This document shows positions 25,026 to 33,333 of a stretch of DNA of 64,000 bases, piece after piece. The stretch's first letter is position 1, and each line of letters begins with the position of its first letter. The position numbers were made by a program, and so were the translations under genes. The stretch covers positions 1-64,000 of the forward strand of contig JASLFU010000006.1 of the NCBI GenBank assembly GCA_030150405.1, read 5' to 3'. The stretch is from Ignatzschineria sp. (lineage in GTDB: Bacteria; Pseudomonadota; Gammaproteobacteria; Cardiobacteriales; Wohlfahrtiimonadaceae). The notes beneath the pieces were generated by a model. The model had not been told where the DNA came from and did no database searches. It saw only the letters and a program-made list of their open reading frames with translations.

Positions 25026-25405
25026 AGGTTATCCTTTTTCTCAGGGAATATTATCAACACTAAAATTTATTAGATAGCGGCATCGATAATATCGTAAATC
25101 GCTCTTATTGGTGAATATTTAGTGTACTGTCTTTGGCGATGCTTTTCATCTCTCTGTTTAGAAGAGTCTTCTTTTTAGTAAAGGTTCTTTGAGCTCTTTA
25201 AAAGCTTTAATGAGGGGCATTAAAAAATATTTATAAAAAAATGACCAAAAAGCGTACTAAATTTGATATTATTCTCTCTTCTTTTACCCTTCCAGAATAA
25301 TGGGGTAAAACCGCAAGATTAGGCAGTTTCCTATTGCTTGATAATCTTGATTAACTTAGTTAGTATCTATTTCCTTTAAATCTTCTGTGAGATCGTAATA
25401 TATCC
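25026..25405. other. 380-base intergenic region between sdhE and prmA
   Basis: Divergent promoters are expected here. I see AT-rich DNA, several short A and T runs and no gene, tRNA or clear hairpin terminator. The stretch TTGATAATCTTGAT at about 25339 is a direct, not inverted, repeat and so is not an FNR site. Confidence 0.35.
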
Positions 25406-26290
25406 ATGAATAAGTGGTTTGAATTGACCTTAAAAGCAGGTGCAATGTTAACGCCCGAGGCGCTCGATGAGGCTTTCGTTGAGGCGGGGGCGGTTGCGGT
25501 AACCATGCGTGACGCAGAAGATGACCCTATTTTTGAACCTCTTCCCGGTGAAACTCCTTTATGGAAAGATACTTTAGTTACAGGGATGTTTGAGCTTCCT
25601 TGCGATGTAGAGGAGATAAAAGAGCTTCTTTCTGAGTATCTTAATGAGCCCTTTTTGCCGATTGTAGAGACAAAAGAGATTGAGGATCAAGATTGGGTCG
25701 GCGCGTGGCAAGATCACTATAAGCCCATTAAATTTGGGGATAATCTCTGGATCTGTCCGACGCATCTTCCCTCCCCGGAGCCTGAAATTGCTACAGTACG
25801 GTTAGATCCCGGTTTAGCATTTGGTACGGGAACACATGCCACCACAGCGCTCTGTTTAGAGTGGTTATCGGAGAATAAAGCAGAGTTTTTCGATGAGAAT
25901 ATTGTGGATTATGGTTGTGGTTCGGGGATTTTAGGTATTGCAGGAATGTTATTAGGAGCTAAACATTGTTTCAGTACCGATATCGATCCTCAAGCTATTC
26001 AGGCAACATTACAAAATGCGCAGCGAAATTTTGTGGAGATTGATCCACAGCTGCCGGAGAATTTTAATCCTCCTCAAGTTAAGGTGGTGTTAGCCAATAT
26101 ATTGTCAGGGCCTTTAGTGGAGCTTAGCCCCATATTAACAGAGCTTGTTAAGCCGGGCGGGCATCTTGTTTTAGCAGGCTTACTCGATTATGACGCAGAA
26201 GTTGTACGGGATGCCTATAAAGCAGATTTTGAATTTAAGGCCGATAAATCTCTTGAGGGTTGGACTCGACTTCACGGCATCAAGAGGTAG
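25406..26290 (+). CDS. prmA: ribosomal protein L11 methyltransferase PrmA
   Basis: 294 residues, full length. PrmA trimethylates lysines and the N-terminus of L11 using S-adenosylmethionine. An N-terminal ferredoxin-like substrate domain (WFELTLKAGAMLTPEALDEAF) is followed by the linker block DWVGAWQDHYKPIKFGDNLWICPT, then the methyltransferase core: RLDPGLAFGTGTHATTALCLEWL near 133-155, VDYGCGSGILGIAGMLLGA near 172-190 (SAM motif I) and VVLANILSGPLVELSP near 230. First gene of prmA-dusB-fis; dusB starts two bases after its stop. Confidence 0.95.
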   Translation: MNKWFELTLKAGAMLTPEALDEAFVEAGAVAVTMRDAEDDPIFEPLPGETPLWKDTLVTGMFELPCDVEEIKELLSEYLNEPFLPIVETKEIEDQDWVGAWQDHYKPIKFGDNLWICPTHLPSPEPEIATVRLDPGLAFGTGTHATTALCLEWLSENKAEFFDENIVDYGCGSGILGIAGMLLGAKHCFSTDIDPQAIQATLQNAQRNFVEIDPQLPENFNPPQVKVVLANILSGPLVELSPILTELVKPGGHLVLAGLLDYDAEVVRDAYKADFEFKADKSLEGWTRLHGIKR

Positions 26291-26292
26291 AT

Positions 26293-27252
26293 ATGAAAAT
26301 TGGCGATATTTCGATATCGTCCCCCTATATTTTAGCGCCAATGGCTGGGGTGACGGATCTTCCTTTTCGTAAAATATGTCGCCGTTTAGGCGCAGGCTTG
26401 GCTGTTACAGAGATGGTGAATGCTAATTCAGATCTCTGGGAGACGGAGAAATCTCAAGCTCGCTTTGAATATGCTGGGGAACCGGGTCCGGTAAGTGCTC
26501 AAATAGTTGGGTATGATCCGCAGATGATGGCGGAGGTTGCCCGTTATGGCGTTGAAAATGGCGCAGATATTATCGATATTAATATGGGTTGTCCCGCAAA
26601 AAAAGTGTGTAAGCGAGCTGCTGGCTCGGCACTTTTGCAAGATGAAGCCCTTGTTGTAGAAATTTTAAAAGCGGTGGTTAATGCAGTTTCGGTCCCGGTG
26701 ACGTTAAAGATTCGTACGGGATGGGATCGAGAGAATAAAAATGCTTTAACCATTGCTAAACATGCCGAAGCGATCGGTATTCAAGCTCTGGCGATCCATG
26801 GTAGAACACGGGAGGACCGTTTCCGTGGTGAGGCAGAGTATGAGACTATCGCCCAAGTAAAATCTGAGCTGACAATCCCTGTTATTGCTAATGGGGATAT
26901 TGATTCAATAGAGAAGGCTCAATTTGTGTTAGAAAAGACGGGAGCTGATGCTGTGATGATAGGACGAGCAGCATTAGGGAATCCTTGGATTTTCCGGTCT
27001 TTGGTTGAAAATAGCCCCTACACCCCCCATTTAAATGAGGAATTGGCAATAATACAGGAGCATATTTCTGAGCTACACCAGTTTTATGGTGTTGGTAAGG
27101 GAGTTCGCGTTGCACGAAAACATCTGCTCTGGTATTTAGATGGAAAATTCCCTTCACAAAAATGGCGGAGTGAGATGTTGCGGGAGACCGATCCCGAGGC
27201 TCAACTTGCATGGATTGAGAAGATTCTATTAAGTCATCAGGATGTCGCTTAA
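26293..27252 (+). CDS. dusB: tRNA-dihydrouridine synthase DusB
   Basis: About 319 residues. DusB is an FMN enzyme reducing U17 in the tRNA D-loop. Motifs: YILAPMAGVTDLPFRKICRRLGAGL at the start of the TIM barrel, DINMGCPAKKVCKRAAGSALLQ near 90-111 with the catalytic Cys, LKIRTGWD, IHGRTREDRFRGEAEY (base-recognition) and NGDIDS / GADAVMIGRAALGNPWIF for FMN phosphate. I start at the ATG at 26293, two bases past the prmA stop with GAGG inside the last prmA codons; an upstream in-frame start overlaps prmA. Downstream fis completes the widespread dusB-fis operon. Confidence 0.95.
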   Translation: MKIGDISISSPYILAPMAGVTDLPFRKICRRLGAGLAVTEMVNANSDLWETEKSQARFEYAGEPGPVSAQIVGYDPQMMAEVARYGVENGADIIDINMGCPAKKVCKRAAGSALLQDEALVVEILKAVVNAVSVPVTLKIRTGWDRENKNALTIAKHAEAIGIQALAIHGRTREDRFRGEAEYETIAQVKSELTIPVIANGDIDSIEKAQFVLEKTGADAVMIGRAALGNPWIFRSLVENSPYTPHLNEELAIIQEHISELHQFYGVGKGVRVARKHLLWYLDGKFPSQKWRSEMLRETDPEAQLAWIEKILLSHQDVA

Positions 27253-27288
27253 CTATATATTACATATAAAATTAAGGAGTTTTAGGTA

Positions 27289-27561
27289 ATGATTTCCCGT
27301 GAACGAATTAAAGATCACATTCCTCTTCGTGAGTCAGTCAAGGAAGCGCTCGACGAGATCTCTGGTATGTTAGATGGTAAGTATCCCCCTAATTTATACC
27401 GTTTAGTCATTAATGAAGTAGAACGTCCTCTTTTTGAGAAAGTGCTCGATTACACCGATGGTAATCAATCAAAAGCATCAGAGATTTTAGGCATTACCCG
27501 TTCAACGCTTAAAAAACGTCTCGATTATTTTGATATTGATCCCCGCGAGCATAAATCTTAA
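27289..27561 (+). CDS. fis: nucleoid protein Fis
   Basis: 90 residues. Fis is a homodimeric DNA-bending protein, abundant in early growth, that activates rRNA promoters and shapes the nucleoid. The C-terminal helix-turn-helix NQSKASEILGITRSTLKKRLDYF is highly conserved, preceded by EVERPLFEKVLDYTDGN. The N-terminal beta-hairpin region is shorter and differs from E. coli, as in other non-enteric relatives. It lies 36 bases after dusB with AAGGAG before the ATG; this dusB-fis link is standard in gammaproteobacteria. Confidence 0.95.
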   Translation: MISRERIKDHIPLRESVKEALDEISGMLDGKYPPNLYRLVINEVERPLFEKVLDYTDGNQSKASEILGITRSTLKKRLDYFDIDPREHKS

Positions 27562-27698
27562 TTTATAATGGATCTTAATCTCGAAAGATGATTACCCCGA
27601 TAGGGGAGAATCTGTAGAGAGTACAACAATAACTTAAGATTTATGAAAGAGAATCGTTCATTCATCAGGTTGATTTAAATTGAGCGTAAGGAGAAGAG

Positions 27699-28265
27699 GT
27701 GAAAAAAGCGAGTGAAGTAAAACGTGGAGATGTGATTCTTCACAACAACAGTTACTATACCGTGCGCGATGTGGAGCGTTCTGCCCCAACGGCTCGGGGA
27801 GGTAATACTACTTTTCGGATTCAGATGTTTTCGATTCCTGAAGGGAATAAGCTTGATCTCTCTTTACGAGCAGATGATGAACTTGATGAAGCCATCTTAA
27901 CTCGCCGGGAGGCGACATTCTCCTTTAAAGATGAGAATAATTATGTCTTTATGGATAGCGAAGATTACTCTCAATACTACCTTTCAGAAGCAATATTAGG
28001 GGATGACCTTGGTTTTGTTATGGAAGGCGTTGAAGGGTATCAGGTATCGCTGATTGAGGGAGTTCCTGTTGCTTTACAGTTGCCACAAACTATGGTGCTA
28101 GAAGTTGTAGATACCGCACCGGAATTAAAGGGCGCAACGGCAACAAAACGCACAAAACCTGCAAAATTATCGAGTGGAATTACGGTTCAAGTTCCAGAAT
28201 ATATCGAAAATGGAACGAAGATTATTGTTAATACCGAGACTCGGGAATATAGCGGAAGAGCGTAA
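27699..28265 (+). CDS. efpL: elongation factor P-like protein EfpL (YeiP)
   Basis: 188 residues, three beta-barrel domains as in EF-P. The EfpL/YeiP branch is indicated by SAPTARGGNTTFRIQ, with Arg33 at the tip of the domain I loop where EF-P has a modified Lys or Arg, and by YVFMDSEDYSQYYLSE, LQLPQTMVLEVVDTAPELKGATA, and the final VQVPEYIENGTKIIVNTETREYSGRA. Such proteins relieve ribosome stalling at proline-rich motifs. The start codon is GTG at 27699, preceded by AAGGAGAAG. Monocistronic, with a terminator after it. Confidence 0.92.
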   Translation: MKKASEVKRGDVILHNNSYYTVRDVERSAPTARGGNTTFRIQMFSIPEGNKLDLSLRADDELDEAILTRREATFSFKDENNYVFMDSEDYSQYYLSEAILGDDLGFVMEGVEGYQVSLIEGVPVALQLPQTMVLEVVDTAPELKGATATKRTKPAKLSSGITVQVPEYIENGTKIIVNTETREYSGRA

Positions 28266-28310
28266 CTGTTCCTCCTAAATATTTAATAGAAACGATTCAA
28301 AATGAATTTT

Positions 28311-28347
28311 AAAGCACTGTAATGGTCATCATTACGGTGCTTTTTTG
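28311..28347 (+). terminator. terminator of efpL
   Basis: GCACTGTAATG / CATTACGGTGC arms (one wobble pair) around GTCAT, followed by TTTTTT. Confidence 0.9.
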
Positions 28348-28528
28348 TTTTGGAGATAAATTGAGATAAGGATAATTATTTTAAATAGTGGTTACCCTTA
28401 AGATTGAAATTTTCAATCTCTAAATTTCTTAAAATAGGCATATACTTAAAGAAGTTAAGTGAGTGTTAAATAAAGAGAGAATAGAATTTTAGTAAAACTT
28501 CACTTCGCAATCTAATAAAGGAATCAAA

Positions 28529-28936
28529 ATGAATAAGAATATAAAAAGAATTACTCAAGGCCTCGCTGTTGTAGCATTTATTGTAACGGGTGTTGCTCAA
28601 GCTCAATATAGTGAGGAACCAAAAGAGACTCGAGATCTTCCTAAATTGATCTCTCCATATGAAACTCGAACGATCGAAACTGTTCGAACAATGCCTGATG
28701 ATACTTATGTCACCGTTGAAGGGCTATTGACTAAACAGATCGCAGGTAGTGATGATAAATATCTCTTAGAAGATAAGAGTGGTGAGATCATTGTTGAGAT
28801 TGATGAAAAGTTATGGCGGGGTCAGGTGGTTTCTAAAACAACACCGGTTAAGATTTTAGGGGAACTGGATCAAGATAAGCGGGCTGAAAAAGTTAAAATC
28901 GAAGCACTCTATATTGAGGCATTACCTAAAAATTAG
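28529..28936 (+). CDS. periplasmic BOF (YgiW/YdeI) family OB-fold protein
   Basis: 135 residues. A signal peptide (LAVVAFIVTGVAQAQ, cleavage after AQA) directs it to the periplasm. The mature part follows the bacterial OB-fold family: TIETVRTMPDDTYVTVEGLLTKQIAGSDDKYLLEDKSGEIIVEIDEKLWRG, then a closing strand KVKIEALYIEAL. Relatives YgiW and YdeI are stress-induced proteins tied to tolerance of peroxide, metals and antimicrobial peptides; the ligand is unknown. AAAGGAATC precedes the ATG. A 100-base gap separates it from the cyclophilin gene, so co-transcription is possible but not clear. Confidence 0.85.
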   Translation: MNKNIKRITQGLAVVAFIVTGVAQAQYSEEPKETRDLPKLISPYETRTIETVRTMPDDTYVTVEGLLTKQIAGSDDKYLLEDKSGEIIVEIDEKLWRGQVVSKTTPVKILGELDQDKRAEKVKIEALYIEALPKN

Positions 28937-29041
28937 TTTCCCCATCGTGTTAAAGTAAAATATAAGAATAGAGAGTAGGGCTTGAAAGCAACGCTTTTAG
29001 GCCCTATCTCTTTTATAACTAAATAGTTTATAGGAGCAAAA

Positions 29042-29677
29042 ATGTTATTACGAAAACTTACTCTTGCAGGTTTAATGGTATCCACTTTAATCGCAACTCC
29101 TTTAATGGCGGAAACCGCTGTAGAGATAGATAGAGGGGAGACAGAAGTGGAAGTAACCCAAGCGGAGAAGCTCTATTACCAGATGAAAACCAACAAAGGG
29201 GAGATTGTTTTAGAGCTGGATAGTGCAAAAGCGCCCAATACCGTAGCGAACTTTAAACGTTATGTGGATGAAAACTTCTTTGAAAATCTTATTTTTCACC
29301 GTGTCATTAAAGGATTTATGATTCAGGGAGGAGGATTCACGGCAGATATGGAGCATAAAAATGGATTTGAACCGATCGCCATCGAATCAAATAATGGTTT
29401 GAAAAATGAGAAAGGGACAATCGCCATGGCACGTACAAGTGATCCTAATTCAGCCACGAGTCAGTTTTTCATCAATACGGAAGATAACAGTTTCTTAGAT
29501 TACCCAGGACAAGATGGGCATGGTTATACTGTTTTTGGTCGTGTAATTTCGGGAATGGATGTGGTCACTGCCATAGAAAATAGCAAAACGGCCCCTAAAG
29601 CAGGGCATAGAGATGTCCCGGTTGAGCCGGTAATTATTGAAACGATCAGTGAGATTGAAGCGCCTCAGAATAAATAA
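29042..29677 (+). CDS. ppiA: periplasmic peptidyl-prolyl isomerase, PpiA-type cyclophilin
   Basis: 211 residues. A signal peptide (residues 1-23, ending LMA) and a linker of about 20 residues precede the cyclophilin domain. Core motifs: TNKGEIVLELDSAKAPNTVANFKRYVDENFFENLIFHRVIKGFMIQGGG with the catalytic Arg in FHRVI, and GTIAMARTSDPNSATSQFFIN. It catalyses cis-trans isomerisation of Xaa-Pro bonds in the periplasm. A second, signal-less cyclophilin lies 680 bases downstream, so the pair covers both compartments. TAGGAGCAAAA lies before the ATG. Confidence 0.92.
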   Translation: MLLRKLTLAGLMVSTLIATPLMAETAVEIDRGETEVEVTQAEKLYYQMKTNKGEIVLELDSAKAPNTVANFKRYVDENFFENLIFHRVIKGFMIQGGGFTADMEHKNGFEPIAIESNNGLKNEKGTIAMARTSDPNSATSQFFINTEDNSFLDYPGQDGHGYTVFGRVISGMDVVTAIENSKTAPKAGHRDVPVEPVIIETISEIEAPQNK

Positions 29678-29759
29678 ATTCCATTAAAAACCATTAAATA
29701 AGTCATTAAAGCGAACATCTATTTAGGTGTGCAGATAAAAGGATAGAGAGGAGAGAATT

Positions 29760-30272
29760 ATGAAAAATAAGAAAGGCGCTATTTTAGGCTTAGCTGCTCT
29801 GTTTCTAGTTACAGCTTGTAGCCAAGAGACGAAAGAAGAGATTGCAGTTCAGGAAGAGAGAGATAAAACCCCTGAAGTTTTAATTCCCCCGACGACAGCT
29901 CCCGATACAGAAAAGGGTTTTAGCGACGGGCATACAGCGGAGAATGCATTGAGTTATGCAGGAATCTACAAAGCTGTACTACCTTGTGCGGATTGTCCAG
30001 GTATTGAGACCACATTAGAGCTCGACTACAGAGGGAACTATGTATTAACGGAGAACTATATTGATCGAGACTCAACATTTGTGGATCAAGGAAGTTTCAC
30101 GTGGAACAAGAAGGGGGATCTCATTACTCTTAAAACAGAAGATGGTGTTCGCCGTTATTTTGTGGGAGAAAATGTTCTCTATCCCACCGATGAAAATGGT
30201 AAAATTATTGAAAGCTCAAGTGGGCTCGATTACTCATTAAAGCAAGTACAATCATCAACGAATACGCCTTAA
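29760..30272 (+). CDS. NlpE N-terminal-domain lipoprotein
   Basis: 170 residues. A lipoprotein signal peptide ends with the lipobox LVTAC (Cys20), so the mature protein is lipid-anchored, probably in the outer membrane. From about residue 69, YAGIYKAVLPCADCPGIETTLELDYRGNYVLTENYI matches the NlpE/CutF N-terminal barrel, including the CADC pair. In E. coli NlpE senses surface contact and envelope stress for CpxA; this protein lacks the C-terminal OB domain, as many shorter homologues do. It lies between two cyclophilin genes, all on one strand, suggesting an envelope-folding neighbourhood. A metal-related role is possible. Confidence 0.8.
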   Translation: MKNKKGAILGLAALFLVTACSQETKEEIAVQEERDKTPEVLIPPTTAPDTEKGFSDGHTAENALSYAGIYKAVLPCADCPGIETTLELDYRGNYVLTENYIDRDSTFVDQGSFTWNKKGDLITLKTEDGVRRYFVGENVLYPTDENGKIIESSSGLDYSLKQVQSSTNTP

Positions 30273-30356
30273 TAGTAAGTAATCAACAATTATAATTTAA
30301 TACTTTTTAGAGATCTCACGCCGTTGCGTAGAGAATATTTATATTAGGAAGATGTA

Positions 30357-30860
30357 ATGATTAAGTTCCATACAAATGTTGGTAGTTTCACAATTACTTT
30401 AGATCATGAGAATGCGCCTAAAACTGCAGCCAACTTTTTGCAATATGCAAAAGAGGGCTACTATGAGGGCACGCTATTTCACCGTATTATCCCCGGATTT
30501 ATGGTTCAAGGGGGAGGTTTAGTAGAGGGCATGGTAGACAAGCGTGAAGGGCAACGTGCACCTATTGAGAATGAAGCTAATAACGGTTTGAAGAATGATA
30601 AGGGAACAGTCGCAATGGCGCGTACAATGGAGCCCCATTCCGCGACAACTCAGTTCTTTGTTAACTTAGTGGATAATACTTTCTTAAACCATACAGCTCC
30701 CACAATGCAAGGCTGGGGCTATGCCGTATTTGGTAAGGTTACAGAAGGAATGGATATTATCGAAAAGATGGCAAAGGTTGAGACAACTTCTCGCCGAGGC
30801 CACCAAGATGTTCCGGTAGAGGATATTGTTATTGAGCGTGTTGAAGTAGTGGGTGAGTAA
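30357..30860 (+). CDS. ppiB: cytoplasmic peptidyl-prolyl isomerase, PpiB-type cyclophilin
   Basis: 167 residues with no signal peptide. The whole protein is one cyclophilin domain: IKFHTNVGSFTITLDHENAPKTAANFLQYAKEGYYEGTLFHRIIPGFMVQGGG, the catalytic Arg in FHRII, GTVAMARTMEPHSATTQFFVN and the closing PVEDIVIERVEV. It matches enteric PpiB in length and in the WGYAVFGKV block. The lpxH gene begins two bases after its stop, the same ppiB-lpxH pairing found in enterics, so the two are co-transcribed and probably coupled. Confidence 0.94.
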   Translation: MIKFHTNVGSFTITLDHENAPKTAANFLQYAKEGYYEGTLFHRIIPGFMVQGGGLVEGMVDKREGQRAPIENEANNGLKNDKGTVAMARTMEPHSATTQFFVNLVDNTFLNHTAPTMQGWGYAVFGKVTEGMDIIEKMAKVETTSRRGHQDVPVEDIVIERVEVVGE

Positions 30861-30862
30861 TT

Positions 30863-31648
30863 TTGTATAGCGAGCATAAAGAGAGTGTTGTGCTCAAAGC
30901 TCAAAATAGAGCGTTAGTAGAGGGGGGGCAGAAACGTCTCCTCTTTACTAGCGATATTCACCTAAGTGAAAGCCGTGACGATATTGTTACGGCTTTTTTC
31001 GCTTTTTTAGAGAATGAAGCCATCAAAGCAGATGCTCTCTATATTTTGGGTGATCTCTTCGATTTTTGGGCGGGGGATGATATTGAAACGCCCTTAACAG
31101 AAGCGGTGGCAAATCACTTTAAAGCCTTAGATAGGGCCGGCGTTAAGCTCTATTTTCAGCATGGTAATCGGGATTTTGCATTGGGTGAAACGTATGCTAA
31201 AAGAGCCGCAATCAAGGTGATCCCCCCTCTTTATAGATTGCCGGAAAATCCTGAGATTATGCTTCTTCATGGAGATGAGCTCTGCATTGATGATCACTCT
31301 TATCAAAAATATAAGCGCTGGATCCGAAATCCCTTTGTTTTAGGTTTTTTACGAAAACTCCCTAAACGTTACCGATTACAATTGGCGGAGAATATACGTC
31401 TTAAGAGCCAGAATCGGAAAGATCGTGAAATTATTGATGTAAACGAAACTTATGTGGAAGAGTTTATGTTAAAAGAGAGTGTAAGGATCTTAATTCATGG
31501 GCACACTCATCGTCCCGATATTCATCAATATTGTGGGAAGGAGAGAATTCTCAAGCGGATCGTTTTAAGTGATTGGGATAAAAGTGGGGATTATCTCGAG
31601 CTTCAAAATGGCAAAATACGCCGTTACCTAGTGCCGATTAAGCCATAG
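30863..31648 (+). CDS. lpxH: UDP-2,3-diacylglucosamine pyrophosphatase LpxH
   Basis: About 261 residues from a TTG start. LpxH is the Mn-dependent phosphoesterase that makes lipid X in lipid A synthesis, at the inner face of the membrane. Calcineurin-type metal motifs are all present: FTSDIHLSESRDD (for DxH), LYILGDLFDFWAGDD (GDLF), QHGNRDFALGE (GNRD), LLHGDELC and HGHTHRPDIHQY. The N-terminus is about 20 residues longer than in E. coli if TTG at 30863 is used; a GTG at 30890, preceded by GAGAG, would shorten it. The close coupling to ppiB supports the TTG, but this is undecided. Confidence 0.93.
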   Translation: MYSEHKESVVLKAQNRALVEGGQKRLLFTSDIHLSESRDDIVTAFFAFLENEAIKADALYILGDLFDFWAGDDIETPLTEAVANHFKALDRAGVKLYFQHGNRDFALGETYAKRAAIKVIPPLYRLPENPEIMLLHGDELCIDDHSYQKYKRWIRNPFVLGFLRKLPKRYRLQLAENIRLKSQNRKDREIIDVNETYVEEFMLKESVRILIHGHTHRPDIHQYCGKERILKRIVLSDWDKSGDYLELQNGKIRRYLVPIKP

Positions 31649-31754
31649 CATTAGCGAAAACACCGATAACTTCAAAGTATCAATTACACTTAAAATAGAG
31701 TAGTATATTAAGGTTATTCACCTATAAATAAGAAGCTTAAGAAGAACAATAATT

Positions 31755-32201
31755 ATGGAAACAGCAATTCCCTTTATTCAAGAAAATTGGATCATTGTTG
31801 CCGCGTTTGTCGTGGTTTTAGTGCTCTTTATTAGCAATGAGATCAACTCTGCACGGGGTAAGGCTTATCGTATGAGTGTCTCCGATGCATTGCGGGAATA
31901 TAATAATGATAATGCCGTTTTTATCGATATCCGTTCAAAAAAGGATTTTCGTAAAGGGCATCTACCAGAAGCCATCAATGTTCCTGCGGGGAAGATTGAA
32001 GAGCGTTTAAGTAGTTTAGAGAAGTTTGGTAGCAAAAAGATCATTATCTATTGTGATACTGATCCCCGCGCAAATGATGCTTGTATTAAGTTACGTAAAA
32101 TGCATGCAGAAGCACCTCTCCATGTGTTAGTTGGGGGCATTGCTGCCTGGCAAGAAGCAAACTTGCCCATTAGTAAAGAGAAAAAAGAGAAGAAAAAGTA
32201 A
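31755..32201 (+). CDS. membrane-anchored rhodanese-like protein (YibN type)
   Basis: 148 residues. Residues 10-28 form a membrane helix, the rest a rhodanese domain: VFIDIRSKKDFRKGHLPEAINVPAGKIEERL near 55-87 and IIIYCDTDPRANDACIKL near 98-115, with the expected active Cys in YCD. The loop after that Cys lacks the standard GxR(S/T) ending in the usual form, so sulfurtransferase activity is uncertain. The order rhodanese-grxC-secB is conserved in gammaproteobacteria (yibN-grxC-secB), and the gap to grxC is only 11 bases, so it is one operon. The C-terminus is Lys/Glu-rich. Confidence 0.88.
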   Translation: METAIPFIQENWIIVAAFVVVLVLFISNEINSARGKAYRMSVSDALREYNNDNAVFIDIRSKKDFRKGHLPEAINVPAGKIEERLSSLEKFGSKKIIIYCDTDPRANDACIKLRKMHAEAPLHVLVGGIAAWQEANLPISKEKKEKKK

Positions 32202-32212
32202 AAGGATAGATC

Positions 32213-32476
32213 ATGAAAAAAGTAGAAGTTTATTACAAAGATACCTGTGGTTATTGCCGCCGTGCATTTGAGATTTTAGCGCGCCATAATGTGGAGCCTG
32301 TAAAAATTGATGTAGATAGCGATCCAAAACTTTGGGCAGAGTGTCAAGAGCGTTCAGGCCGTAATACTGTTCCACAAATTTTTATTGGTGATCATCATGT
32401 AGGGGGTTGTGACGATTTAATGGCCCTTGAAAAGCGTGGTGAGCTTAACGACTATCTCGAAGGGAAACTTCCCTAG
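32213..32476 (+). CDS. grxC: glutaredoxin 3 (GrxC)
   Basis: 87 residues, the classic glutaredoxin size. It reduces disulfides with glutathione in the cytoplasm. The active site is CGYC (residues 11-14) rather than the common CPYC; Gly at the second position occurs in some GrxC proteins. The rest is standard: VEPVKIDVDSDPKLWAECQERSGRNTVPQIFIGDHHVGGCDDLMALEKRGEL, with the cis-Pro in TVPQIF and the GGCDD glutathione-binding turn. Eleven bases after the rhodanese gene, AAAGGA before the ATG. Confidence 0.93.
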   Translation: MKKVEVYYKDTCGYCRRAFEILARHNVEPVKIDVDSDPKLWAECQERSGRNTVPQIFIGDHHVGGCDDLMALEKRGELNDYLEGKLP

Positions 32477-32632
32477 AAGATGAGTTTAAGTAGAGCTCTA
32501 TACTCTACTAAACGCGCTTAAACTTAACGAGTTAAAACTCCCTTAAACTTTTAAAGATGGTTTAGGGGAAACTTATAAAATTAAAAATTACTCAATACAG
32601 CTTAAAAGTATTGTTAAAGAAAGGAAATAGGA

Positions 32633-33148
32633 ATGAGCCAAGAAGATCAAGCGGGATTTGATATTGTCCGTCTCTATACGAAGAATGCTTCTTTAGAATC
32701 CCCTAATGCTCCTGAATCATTTAATGTTCGGGGTAATCCTGATATTCAGATTCAACTGAGCAACGAAGAGCGTAATGTTGAAGAGGATTTTTACGAAGTT
32801 ACGCTTAAAATTACCGTTACTGCAAAGATGGAGAAGCAAGTACTTTTTATTGCGGAAGTTGAGCAAGCAGGGTTATTTGTTTTAGCAGGATTTACCGAAG
32901 AGCAGAGAAATCATCTTAAAGGTGCTTACTGTCCTAATATTCTTTACCCTTATGTTCGTAAAGCGTTAGATGACCTTATTACTAGCGCAGGATTCCCACC
33001 TGTGGTATTAGCACCGTTAAACTTTGAAGCGATCTATGCAGAGCGTCAAGCGCAGATTGCCGCTAACCAAGAAGGTGATGATAAGGCGAAAAAAGAGGAT
33101 AAAAAGGATACTAAAAAGAGTGAGAAAAAGAAGAAGGTAGATGCATAA
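32633..33148 (+). CDS. secB: protein-export chaperone SecB
   Basis: 171 residues. SecB is a tetrameric cytoplasmic chaperone that keeps preproteins unfolded and passes them to SecA. Family motifs: RLYTKNASLESPNAPESF near 15-32, YEVTLKITVTAKMEKQVLFIAEVEQAGLFVLAGF near 63-96, YCPNILYPYVRKALDDLITSAGFPPVVLAPLNFEAIY near 110-148. The C-terminal 20 residues are strongly Lys/Asp-rich, longer and more charged than in E. coli. 156 bases after grxC, GAAAGGAAATAGG before the ATG. A terminator follows. Confidence 0.95.
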   Translation: MSQEDQAGFDIVRLYTKNASLESPNAPESFNVRGNPDIQIQLSNEERNVEEDFYEVTLKITVTAKMEKQVLFIAEVEQAGLFVLAGFTEEQRNHLKGAYCPNILYPYVRKALDDLITSAGFPPVVLAPLNFEAIYAERQAQIAANQEGDDKAKKEDKKDTKKSEKKKKVDA

Positions 33149-33171
33149 ACTAATCCTCTTTTATCACTATT

Positions 33172-33207
33172 TAAAGCCGCTACATATAAGTTTAGCGGCT
33201 TTTTTAT
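33172..33207 (+). terminator. terminator of secB
   Basis: AAAGCCGCTA / TAGCGGCTTT-type hairpin (AAAGCCGCT... AGCGGCTTT) followed by T residues. Confidence 0.85.
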
Positions 33208-33244
33208 TATCTAAAGAAAGGGATTAGATCTGATTAAAAGGCTA

Positions 33245-33278
33245 TAAAAAAACGCCGATAGGTTGATCTACCGGCGTT
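33245..33278 (-). terminator. terminator of the TRAP operon
   Basis: AACGCCGATAG... CTACCGGCGTT: outer arms AACGCCG/CGGCGTT, ending in seven T residues on the minus strand. Confidence 0.85.
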
Positions 33279-33333
33279 AGTTAGCATTATTGTAAAGATG
33301 CTTTATTAAGTTTTATCTTCCTCTATTCTTTAT

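Noticed and set aside
25330..25352. FNR box TTGAT-N4-ATCAA near prmA
   Set aside because: TTGATAATCTTGAT is a direct repeat; the second half is not the inverted ATCAA.
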